Below, piece after piece: positions 1 through 6,412 of a stretch of DNA of 64,000 bases; positions within the stretch are counted from its first letter, which is position 1; every line of letters begins with the position of its first letter. The translations under genes and the position numbers were made by a program. The notes under the pieces were generated by a model. It was not told the origin of the DNA, made no database searches, and worked only from the letters and a program-made list of their open reading frames with translations. The stretch spans positions 1 to 64,000 of the forward strand of contig CAZXCE010000001.1 of the NCBI GenBank assembly GCA_964639175.1, written 5' to 3'. The stretch is from JACQXX01 sp964639175 (GTDB taxonomy: Bacteria > Acidobacteriota > Blastocatellia > Chloracidobacteriales > Chloracidobacteriaceae).

Positions 1-5
1 GTGAG

Positions 6-51
6 GTGGGCCAAATGAAAGTGCCAAAGTGGGCCAAATCAAGTTGCCAAA
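6..51. repeat. Tandem 23-bp repeat, IS21-like element end
   Basis: Two adjacent 23-bp units (6-28 and 29-51) agree at 20 of 23 positions and share the core GTGGGCCAAAT. Repeated terminal boxes of the type 'tggcccaaat...tgcc' are known at the ends of IS21-family elements. The repeat abuts a serine recombinase gene that loses its reading sense here, so this is probably the tip of an IS inserted into that gene. The rest of the element would lie to the left of the window. The IS assignment is inference from the repeat pattern. Confidence 0.45.
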
Positions 52-56
52 ACCAC

Positions 57-202
57 CTTTGGATCACTCCGCTGACATAGTCCACATATTCTTTATAAAT
101 TTCAAATCCCCGGTTGACGGCAAATTCGCGCAGGGTCAACAGTTGGGCTTCCGGGTTTTGTTCAGTGGTTGAAACACGGGCATAAATAGCGACTCGGATC
201 AC
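57..202 (-). pseudogene. Serine recombinase (resolvase/invertase), N-terminal fragment
   Basis: Reading leftwards from a GTG at 202, the frame gives VIRVAIYARVSTTEQNPEAQ and then a helix-rich stretch ending DYVSG. This is the start of the serine recombinase catalytic domain: YARVST carries the nucleophilic serine and EQNPEAQ is the following conserved segment. After about 48 residues the frame enters the IS21-like repeat and no longer resembles a recombinase, so the gene is truncated by insertion or deletion. GAG/AGGG-like purines lie upstream of the GTG. The remaining catalytic and DNA-binding parts are absent from the window. A DNA-strand-exchange function is known for the family; this copy should be inactive. 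Confidence 0.7.
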
Positions 203-227
203 GATGGTTTTCCCTTTGAGCAGAAGT

Positions 228-253
228 GTTTACCAAAGTATACTTTAGTAAAC
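228..253. promoter_or_regulatory. 26-bp palindrome, likely recombinase/regulator binding site
   Basis: The sequence between the recombinase fragment and the next gene is a 26-bp inverted repeat with one mismatched pair: arms GTTTACyAAAGTA and its complement, centred on 240/241. A further half-site TTTGGTAAAC lies at 315-324, just before the GTG of the downstream gene. A palindrome immediately upstream of a resolvase start is the usual place for a res subsite or an autoregulatory operator. The specific role is inferred. Confidence 0.5.
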
Positions 254-328
254 AGAGAAAATGAGTTTTTTGAGGCTGATTTTTCAAGCATTTAGGAAAC
301 GTTTTTGAAGAGGGTTTGGTAAACACTG

Positions 329-1036
329 GTGACGGCCACGAAATCACAAATTCAAGTGTATCAATTTCGGGTTTATTTGCGGGAAATCAGTCCAGCGATT
401 TGGAGGCGGATTCTCATGCGCAGTGACAGCAGCATTGCTGATTTTCATCGGACGCTGCAAATCGTGATGGGCTGGACAGATTTTCACCTGCACCAATTTA
501 TCATTCGCGGAAGGGAGTACGGAATGCCACGTCACTTTGGACCATTGTTCCAGGATGATCCCTGGAAAGTGAAATTAGGTGATTTCCGGTTTCGACGCTT
601 TGAACGCTTCGGCTACGAGTACGACTTCAGGGACAATTGGCAACTTGAGATTCGGTTGGAAGAGATCTTGCCGCTCAATGACCGCCAAACATATCCGTAT
701 TGCAGCGCAGGCGCTCGGGCGACACCGGAGGAGGATTGTGGAGGGCCGTGGGCATATATGGAATTGTTAAACCATCACCTTTTGACTCCACCGTTGGAAG
801 AACTTTGGTTGATTGCGCAAGCGGTGAATCGTGTTCTGAATACCAAAGAGGATGAAAGAGTCCGTGAGGTGATTGGAGATATGGATGAATTTCAAGAGGC
901 TGTCGACCGGCTGGAAGCCTACCAAAGTTTCCAGCCAGAACATTTTGACCGGAAGGCAGTGAATTCCCAATTGAAACGGTATGCTGGAGAGTGCGAGCAG
1001 CGCCGACACAAAGAAACGGAGGGGCCACTGAAATGA
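329..1036 (+). CDS. pRiA4b ORF-3-like (IS1096 TnpR-like) passenger protein
   Basis: A 235-residue protein resembling the plasmid pRiA4b ORF-3 family: an N-terminal YQFRVYLREISPAIWRRI strand-helix, a FHRTLQIVMGW segment, then 'FHLHQFIIRGREYG', a CxxGxRATPEEDCGGPWAY loop and an acidic helical C-terminus. This family often travels with transposable elements; its biochemical role is not established. The start is the GTG at 329 with no good ribosome site, so a slightly later start is possible. Its stop overlaps the ATG of the transposase (ATGA at 1033-1036), which indicates translational coupling and a passenger role in the ISKra4-type element. Confidence 0.75.
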   Translation: MTATKSQIQVYQFRVYLREISPAIWRRILMRSDSSIADFHRTLQIVMGWTDFHLHQFIIRGREYGMPRHFGPLFQDDPWKVKLGDFRFRRFERFGYEYDFRDNWQLEIRLEEILPLNDRQTYPYCSAGARATPEEDCGGPWAYMELLNHHLLTPPLEELWLIAQAVNRVLNTKEDERVREVIGDMDEFQEAVDRLEAYQSFQPEHFDRKAVNSQLKRYAGECEQRRHKETEGPLK

Positions 1037-2439
1037 AACTGCGAATCCAGGTGATCATTGAATCCGATGACGCAATACTTGAACCCGTGGTCGAGGTTTC
1101 CAATTTGAAGCGGGAGGATTTCCAACCGGCGGGGCTGGGTTTAACTCTAGCCGAAGCTAAAGACCTCCTGGCCAGCATTCAGGAAACGATGGTTCAGGCT
1201 CAGGTGGCGGAACATCTCAGCCGACACCAGGTTTGTCCTGGCTGTGGCAAGCCAAGAAAGCTCAAAGGGCATCACGAAATCACTTTTCGGTCTGTCTTTG
1301 GCCAGATGAAGCTGGACAGTCCCCGGTTTTATACCTGTCCTTGCCAGCCATTTCCGCAAGGCAGTTCCAGCCCCTTGGCCCAGGCACTCCCGGAACATAC
1401 CACACCCGAATTGCTCTATTTGGAGAGTAAGTGGTCGTCTTTGATGCCCTATGGAATGACGGTTGGTCTCTTGAAGGAAGTCTTACCCATCGGCAATCAA
1501 CTCAATCCCACCTCAGTTTGGAGAAATCTGCATCGCTGTGCCGAGCGAGCTGAAAAAGAACTCAAAGATCAGAAGATCTCATCTGATTTCTTTCCGAAAC
1601 CAACAACTATTGTCACGGCAAATGAGCCTTTGGCGATTGGGATTGATGGAGGATATGTTCACGCCTGCGATCAGCCGAGCCGCCGGGATGGATGGTTTGA
1701 AGTGATTGTCGGGAAGAGCATCGGTGAAGGTCGTCCGACCAAGTGTTTCGGCTATGTTCAATGTTACGATGAAAGACCAAAATGCCGGATTGACGAACTG
1801 CTCAAGTCTCAAGGTCTCCAACGAGGTCATCCAGTAACTTTTCTTTCCGATGGAGGGGAAACAGTTCGGAATCTCCCCGTGGAGCTTTACCCTGATGGAG
1901 AACATATCCTCGACTGGTTTCACATTACCATGCGGCTCACCGTGATGGGCCAAATGGTCAAAGGGTTGGCCAAAAGCCAGAGTCCAGTTCCGATTTCACC
2001 TATCGAAAAGGATTTTGAGCGCCTGAAATGGTATTTGTGGCACGGAAATACCTATCGTGCCTTCCAGGTTTTGAATGGACTTGAGAGCGACCTCGATTGC
2101 CTTGAGAATCCAGAATCCAAGAAACTTCTCAAAACGGTCCAGGAATTTGATACCTATATCAAAAGAAATCAAAAAATCATTCCCAACTATGGAGATCGCT
2201 ATCGGTATGGTGAGAGAATTTCAACTGGATTCGCCGAATCAACTGTCAACCAGGTGGTGAGTAAACGGTTTGTCAAGAAGCAACAAATGCGATGGACCAG
2301 GCGGGGTGCTCACCTGCTGCTTCAGATCCGAACCAAAGTCCTCAATAACGACCTGCGGGAAACATTTTGTCGATGGTATCCAGGGATGAATCCATCGCGG
2401 GATTCATTACTCGATTTGTTGGATTTGCCCCCGGTTTGA
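1033..2439 (+). CDS. ISKra4-family-like transposase
   Basis: The 468-residue protein starts at ATG 1033, inside the stop of the preceding gene. It has an N-terminal helical part, a zinc-finger-like CPGCGKPRKL (C68, C71) followed by CPC at about 102-104, and a DDE-type core. Candidate catalytic residues are D205 (AIGIDGG), D273 (FLSDGG) and E402 (GFAESTVNQ). The HILDWFHITMR segment before the helical insertion is typical of ISKra4 and related transposases. The gene has no internal stop, so it may be active. A second, partial copy of its last 140 bp lies at about 11251-11390 in the same orientation. Confidence 0.8.
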   Translation: MKLRIQVIIESDDAILEPVVEVSNLKREDFQPAGLGLTLAEAKDLLASIQETMVQAQVAEHLSRHQVCPGCGKPRKLKGHHEITFRSVFGQMKLDSPRFYTCPCQPFPQGSSSPLAQALPEHTTPELLYLESKWSSLMPYGMTVGLLKEVLPIGNQLNPTSVWRNLHRCAERAEKELKDQKISSDFFPKPTTIVTANEPLAIGIDGGYVHACDQPSRRDGWFEVIVGKSIGEGRPTKCFGYVQCYDERPKCRIDELLKSQGLQRGHPVTFLSDGGETVRNLPVELYPDGEHILDWFHITMRLTVMGQMVKGLAKSQSPVPISPIEKDFERLKWYLWHGNTYRAFQVLNGLESDLDCLENPESKKLLKTVQEFDTYIKRNQKIIPNYGDRYRYGERISTGFAESTVNQVVSKRFVKKQQMRWTRRGAHLLLQIRTKVLNNDLRETFCRWYPGMNPSRDSLLDLLDLPPV

Positions 2440-2547
2440 AACGCTCTCAAAAACACCCATGAAGCATCTGAACTACTGAAGGGATTGGTTACTGGCAAGA
2501 ATTGGTCACAATGATCAGAAGTCTGATAATAATAGGTAAAACCAATA

Positions 2548-2810
2548 GGACTTACGCAGAGCTAGTAACCTATTTTGAAATCAATGAGATAGCCTGCTAA
2601 ATCATTGTCCTGGGTTTTGATGGGGTTTGGTGAATTCTTCCAATTTCATCAGGCCAAATTGAGTTCATCGGAATAGCCCAATATGACATAACTTCAATAA
2701 CCCAAAGGTAATCAGCAGGTTATGGTTACATCCCGCCAGGACCGGAATAAGACCAGGTTATTTCTCATAACCTATTGATTCTTAATAAACTACTTCTTCT
2801 GCGTAAGCCC
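2548..2810. mobile_element. 263-bp MITE with 13-bp terminal inverted repeats
   Basis: GGACTTACGCAGA at 2548-2560 faces TCTGCGTAAGCCC at 2798-2810 (12 of 13 bases match as inverted repeats), and each end is bordered outside by TA, a possible 2-bp target duplication. The interior has no credible coding frame. The layout fits a non-autonomous miniature element, perhaps mobilised by an IS630/Tc1-type transposase because of the TA. This entry also accounts for most of the gene-free stretch 2440-2880; nothing else was recognised there. Confidence 0.6.
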
Positions 2811-2880
2811 TAAAACCAAAAGACCAATTCATACAACACAAGCTGAAAAGATTCGGTTATCAGACCTGGGTCACTTTGAA

Positions 2881-3402
2881 TTAAGCTGCTACTTGAAGTC
2901 GTTGGTACGCCGCATTGATGCGTTTGGTCATCATTTCGGCCTTTGCCTGCAATCGGGGATTATGTGCGAAGCGATCTGGATGCCAAACATCTATCAGATC
3001 CCGGTAGGCTCGCTTGAGATCAACGGCACTTGTCCCAGGGGACAAGCTGAAAAGACTCCAGTCTGCTGTTCGGTCATCGCGCAAACCTGGTTGCTGAAAA
3101 TTGTCTTCCTCAAAGACAAAATCGCGAGCGTAAAAAACGGACTCGTCAAATATTGCTTCCAACTGATGCCCCTGGCGCTGCATTTGGAGCGCGGTCACAG
3201 CCCAGAATTCAACCGGGCAGAACCAAACTTTCACCGTTGGTACCCAGCCTCCCCATTGTGTGCCAGTTCGAGATTTGTGATGGCTGCGCGCAACCCTTAA
3301 CGCCTGTTTGAGGTTGGCTACGGTATCCAGGTCATAGGCAAATCGAATCGCCACTCCTGGGCCGCGATCCGGCACATCCCCGACAAAATAGGCAATCCTC
3401 AT
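2881..3402 (-). CDS. DnaJ-domain protein
   Basis: A 173-residue protein starting at ATG 3402 with GGGAGGG upstream. The C-terminal 60 residues form a J domain: LSPGTSAVDLKRAYRDLIDVWHPDRF, with the HPD tripeptide that stimulates Hsp70 ATPase, and a final helix MMTKRINAAYQRLQ. The first 110 residues are unique and predicted alpha/beta, without the G/F or zinc-finger regions of classical DnaJ. It is therefore a class-III type J protein whose N-terminal part probably binds a client. It sits alone between a MITE and the partition genes on the opposite strand. The frame is open upstream to 3543, but the ribosome site favours 3402. Confidence 0.8.
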   Translation of the reverse strand: MRIAYFVGDVPDRGPGVAIRFAYDLDTVANLKQALRVARSHHKSRTGTQWGGWVPTVKVWFCPVEFWAVTALQMQRQGHQLEAIFDESVFYARDFVFEEDNFQQPGLRDDRTADWSLFSLSPGTSAVDLKRAYRDLIDVWHPDRFAHNPRLQAKAEMMTKRINAAYQRLQVAA

Positions 3403-3665
3403 AACGACCCTCCCGACGTAGCCTGTCTCCCGCAAAGGCTTTCCAGCGCACAGTTTCCATAGTTTAACGGTCTCAGATTCGTTACAGCAAGTTGCCACAT
3501 AACAACCCTGAGCCATCCTGGCCGAGGATGAACTCTGGCACATAACAACGCCTGATGCACCTTAGACTAATCTTTACCCCCAATTGGAAGATTTCCAACT
3601 AAAGTGATTAAAGCAGTTATGAAAAAGCGTTTTGCTGTCGAGATGGTTTTACTTTTATCGGTAAA

Positions 3666-3678
3666 TACAGCAAAATGG
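3666..3678. repeat. 13-bp repeat upstream of parA (copy 1)
   Basis: TACAGCAAAATGG occurs here, 26 bp before parA, and again directly after the ribbon-helix-helix gene at 4758-4770. Flanking bases are also similar (aaa/att before, ctta/ttta after). Repeats bracketing a partition cassette are typical of partition-site or operator sequences bound by the small DNA-binding partner. The binding role is inferred. Confidence 0.4.
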
Positions 3679-3703
3679 CTTACCTTCCAGACAGGAGAAC
3701 AGT

Positions 3704-4471
3704 ATGACAGCTTGCCGTATTTACGCTATTGCTCAACAGAAAGGCGGGGTTGGGAAAACCACTACGACTATCAATCTGGGGGCAGCCCTGGTAGAACAGC
3801 AAAAACGGGTTTTATGTGTGGACCTGGACCCGCAAGGCGCCTTGACTGCAGGGTTGGGTATCAACCCTCTTTCATTGAAGCAAACCATTTATGATTGTCT
3901 GAGAATCCCGAAATCAGATCTTTTGGGAGTTTGTATTGCAACCAATGCAGGGTTGGACTTAATTCCAGCCAACATTGACCTTGCCGCCGCCGAAATCGAG
4001 TTGATTGCAGAGCCTGGGAGAGAACGTATCCTGGGTGAAAAACTCCGGACTGCCTTCAAAAAATACGAATATATTTTGATTGATTGTCCGCCATCATTAG
4101 GGTTGTTAACGCTCAATGCCTTAGCTGCAGCAACTGATGTTCTCATCCCAATCCAAACGCAATATTTTGCCCTACGTGGCATGGATTTGCTGCTTCAAAC
4201 GATTGAAAAAGTTCAGCAGCGAATCAACCCATCTCTAAAACTGGCTGGGATATTACCGACGATGTTTGACCAGCGAACTCTGCATAGCCGGGAAGTGCTG
4301 GAGGAGCTGCGATCCGTCTATGGTGACCAGTTGTTTCAAACCATCATTCCTCATACGGTCAAACTGGCTGACAGCAACATGGCAGGAGAGCCAATCTTAA
4401 AAATGTTGTCCCAATCGCCGGCCTCAGAAGCCTATCGAAATTTAGCAAAGGAGCTTATCACCCATGAGTAA
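3704..4471 (+). CDS. parA: ParA/Soj-type partition ATPase
   Basis: A 255-residue deviant-Walker ATPase: KGGVGKTTTTINL (Walker A with signature lysine, residues 13-25), VDLDPQGALTAGLG (A'), and ILIDCPPSLGLLTLNA (Walker B). It is a short ParA with no N-terminal helix-turn-helix (type Ib-like or chromosomal Soj-like). The family segregates plasmids or chromosomal origins by ATP-dependent nucleoid binding. The overlap of its stop with the following RHH gene (ATGA) and the lack of a classical parB suggest a plasmid-type cassette (ParA plus RHH partner), so this island may derive from an integrated plasmid. A GACAGGAGAACAGT stretch ahead of the ATG provides the ribosome site. Confidence 0.92.
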   Translation: MTACRIYAIAQQKGGVGKTTTTINLGAALVEQQKRVLCVDLDPQGALTAGLGINPLSLKQTIYDCLRIPKSDLLGVCIATNAGLDLIPANIDLAAAEIELIAEPGRERILGEKLRTAFKKYEYILIDCPPSLGLLTLNALAAATDVLIPIQTQYFALRGMDLLLQTIEKVQQRINPSLKLAGILPTMFDQRTLHSREVLEELRSVYGDQLFQTIIPHTVKLADSNMAGEPILKMLSQSPASEAYRNLAKELITHE

Positions 4472-4742
4472 ACGAGTTTCATTGAACGAACGCCGAACTG
4501 CTGATTTGAAGGGTGTTGATGCCATTATTACAGCCACTGACTCAAAAGAATCATCCCGGCAAGGTCAATCTCAACCATTGACCAAAGTTACTCTGTACAT
4601 TCGCTCAGACCAGGTGACAGCCATTGAGGAAATTCAGCTTGCCGAACGGAAGCGCTCAGGCAAGAAGCCTGACAAGTCGGATTTGATCCAGGAAGCCATT
4701 GACCTGTTAGTTGCCAAATACTCAGAACCTCAGGCTGGCTAA
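4464..4742 (+). CDS. Ribbon-helix-helix partition partner
   Basis: A 92-residue protein translationally coupled to parA (overlap 4464-4471). The first 40 residues are polar and probably disordered, like the ParA-stimulating tails of RHH centromere-binding proteins. Residues 41-90 contain a beta strand (LTKVTLYIRSDQVTAIEEIQ) followed by two helices (KSDLIQEAIDLLVAKYS), the ribbon-helix-helix pattern. It probably binds the 13-bp repeats on either side of the cassette, acting as both centromere-binding protein and repressor. Membership of a named family cannot be assigned from sight. Confidence 0.7.
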   Translation: MSKRVSLNERRTADLKGVDAIITATDSKESSRQGQSQPLTKVTLYIRSDQVTAIEEIQLAERKRSGKKPDKSDLIQEAIDLLVAKYSEPQAG

Positions 4743-4757
4743 ACAGCAAGCTGGATT

Positions 4758-4770
4758 TACAGCAAAATGG
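4758..4770. repeat. 13-bp repeat downstream of RHH gene (copy 2)
   Basis: Exact copy of TACAGCAAAATGG found at 3666-3678, placed 15 bp after the stop of the RHH gene and in direct orientation. Together the copies frame the parA-RHH pair. See copy 1 for the inferred role. Confidence 0.4.
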
Positions 4771-5054
4771 TTTAATGGTTGGCTGTACTTATGGCTTTGC
4801 AAGTCATTTCCTTAATTTACAACAGTATCCGAGAGATTTCGGAATCAGGTTTAGCCTGGATATATCTTTTCGGAGCATATGCAAAAACACCCCATCTGGT
4901 TATTCTCAACCGCCACAGACAACTTCACAACCAAGGACTAACCGCAGCGAAACCGCGTTATGCCGCACAAGTGGCTTGTACAGTTCTTAGAATGGAAAGG
5001 GGCATTGCTGCTCCCGATTTACCCGACTACCTCTTTTCGGCAAATCTGCTTGAT

Positions 5055-5070
5055 AAATTTAGCAAAATTT
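5055..5070. promoter_or_regulatory. Possible operator in front of the XRE-Argonaute operon
   Basis: AAATTTAGCAAAATTT is a pair of 6-bp self-complementary arms around AGCA, ending 14 bp before the XRE start codon. Autoregulation by XRE repressors through an operator at their own promoter is common. The gene start has no Shine-Dalgarno sequence, so a leaderless or short-leader transcript is possible. Evidence is positional only. Confidence 0.3.
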
Positions 5071-5084
5071 GACAAACTTAAATT

Positions 5085-5435
5085 ATGAACACGACAAAAC
5101 AATCATTAGGACAATTTCTCAAGGTTCTTCGGGAAGAGAGGGCCCAAAAACTCCGCGAGGTTGAAAGTGCAACCGGTATTTCCAATGCCTATTTGAGTCA
5201 GCTTGAAGGGGATAAAATCCGACAACCCTCGCCGATTATCCTTGAAAAGCTAGCTGCACATTATAGGGTTGCTTATGGTACGTTAATGAAGTTAGCTGGT
5301 TATGCAGTGCCAGGCGATGGCCAACACCAATTATCAAGTTCAACATTGGCAGCCCGACTCGGATCTGTCACACCAGCCGAAGAAGACGAGTTGGTTGACT
5401 ATCTTCATTTTCTTAGAAAACGGAGGGGAAAGTAG
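5085..5435 (+). CDS. XRE-family transcriptional regulator
   Basis: A 116-residue protein. Residues 7-66 form a Cro/CI-type helix-turn-helix: LGQFLKVLREERAQKLREVE, then SNAYLSQLEGDKIRQPSP (recognition helix region), then LEKLAAHYRV and LMKLAGY. The C-terminal 40 residues are a short acidic helix without a ligand-sensing domain. It is first in the five-gene Argonaute operon, 8 bp before the nuclease gene, so it is the probable transcriptional controller of that operon. A regulator of this kind at the head of a defence operon usually limits toxic expression. Confidence 0.88.
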   Translation: MNTTKQSLGQFLKVLREERAQKLREVESATGISNAYLSQLEGDKIRQPSPIILEKLAAHYRVAYGTLMKLAGYAVPGDGQHQLSSSTLAARLGSVTPAEEDELVDYLHFLRKRRGK

Positions 5436-5443
5436 TAACCAAA

Positions 5444-6412
5444 ATGAAATGGTCATTTTCTGCGCACCGAGCTTTTAATCGTTGCCAGCGACAATGGTAC
5501 TTTCGAACCCTTGCTTCAGGTGGGAGTAGAAGTCGTAATCCACTGGTTCGGGAAGCAAGCAGATTGTCTAAAATTCAAACCATCGACGCTTGGCGAGGAT
5601 CCCTGGTAGATGATGCGATTGACATGTTTGTCGTACCCAGGCTTATTTTTAAGGCATCGATTGAATTGGACCGTTTGTTAGATGCGACGAGGGCGCTTTA
5701 TGAAAGACGTCTCTTGGCTGGACTGGAGCGGAAATCAATAGACGACAAGATGGTTCGATTCCTGGAACTTGAGGAGGGAAATGAATCCGTACCTCCCGAA
5801 CGGTTTGGACGTGCCTGGGAGGAAATTCGAGCATCGCTTACAAACCTCTCAACCATGAACAATCTCTTTGATGAGCTTTGGGAAGCGGAAACATTTGTTT
5901 CGCAACGCCGATTGACCTTTTCGTTTCATACCGGGTATGTGACTGCAACTCCTGATTTAATTGCCTTTTATAAGAATCGCCCGCCATTGATAGTTGATTG
6001 GAAGGTGTTGGCAGGATTTTTATCAAACTACCGACAGCAACTTCATACATACGCATTTGCAGTATCCCGCACTACCCCACACAAAGATTACATACAATTC
6101 GCTCAACATCTGGCTTATCCTGAAAAAATACGTCTGGCTGAAGCACAGCTACTGACCAATACGCTTCTTTGGCACGAAATTGCCACAGCGGATATAGAAG
6201 GATTACAGAATTGGATTGCTATGGGCATGGACGAAATGGCGCTTGCCCGCGAAGGTGAGTTCAGGGCTTCAGTGAAACCCGAGGATTTATCAGGTCCTTC
6301 CGACCCAGAAACCTGTCAACGCTGTCCTTTCCGGAATCTCTGTTGGGAAAGGCTTAATCCTGGAGAAATAAAGCGATGGGAAAGTTACGAACCAACATTT
6401 TTCCAATTTTGA
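5444..6412 (+). CDS. Cas4/RecB-like PD-(D/E)XK nuclease with Fe-S cysteines
   Basis: A 322-residue predicted DNA nuclease. Motif II/III of the PD-(D/E)XK fold is visible as TATPDLIAF (D171) and LIVDWK (D185, K187), followed by the RecB-family QxxxY signature QLHTY (Q199-Y203). Cysteines placed as in Cas4 and AddB lie at C14 (FNRCQRQWYF), C291, C294 and C300 (CQRCPFRNLC), which together would bind a 4Fe-4S cluster. The usual motif I histidine is not evident; GSLVDDAID occupies that place. Its end overlaps the Argonaute start by 37 bp. By analogy with Cas4, a role in processing guides or target DNA ends for the Argonaute is a reasonable inference; it could also be the killing effector. Confidence 0.85.
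   Translation: MKWSFSAHRAFNRCQRQWYFRTLASGGSRSRNPLVREASRLSKIQTIDAWRGSLVDDAIDMFVVPRLIFKASIELDRLLDATRALYERRLLAGLERKSIDDKMVRFLELEEGNESVPPERFGRAWEEIRASLTNLSTMNNLFDELWEAETFVSQRRLTFSFHTGYVTATPDLIAFYKNRPPLIVDWKVLAGFLSNYRQQLHTYAFAVSRTTPHKDYIQFAQHLAYPEKIRLAEAQLLTNTLLWHEIATADIEGLQNWIAMGMDEMALAREGEFRASVKPEDLSGPSDPETCQRCPFRNLCWERLNPGEIKRWESYEPTFFQF

Larger units (their letters stand above)
4743..5084. other. Gene-free control region between partition and Argonaute operons
   Basis: This stretch holds the second 13-bp partition repeat (4758-4770) and an AT-rich operator-like sequence next to the XRE gene. A 97-codon open frame (from TTG 4779 or ATG 4791, to 5072) lacks a ribosome site and has no recognisable features, so it is not called as a gene. 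Confidence 0.5.

Noticed and set aside
3535..3550. TGGCAC-like box near the DnaJ gene
   Set aside because: The GC element is one base out of register for a sigma-54 promoter.
4779..5072. A 97-codon open frame between the RHH and XRE genes
   Set aside because: Start is TTG or a late ATG without ribosome site, the predicted protein shows no pattern, and the stretch is better explained as control DNA.
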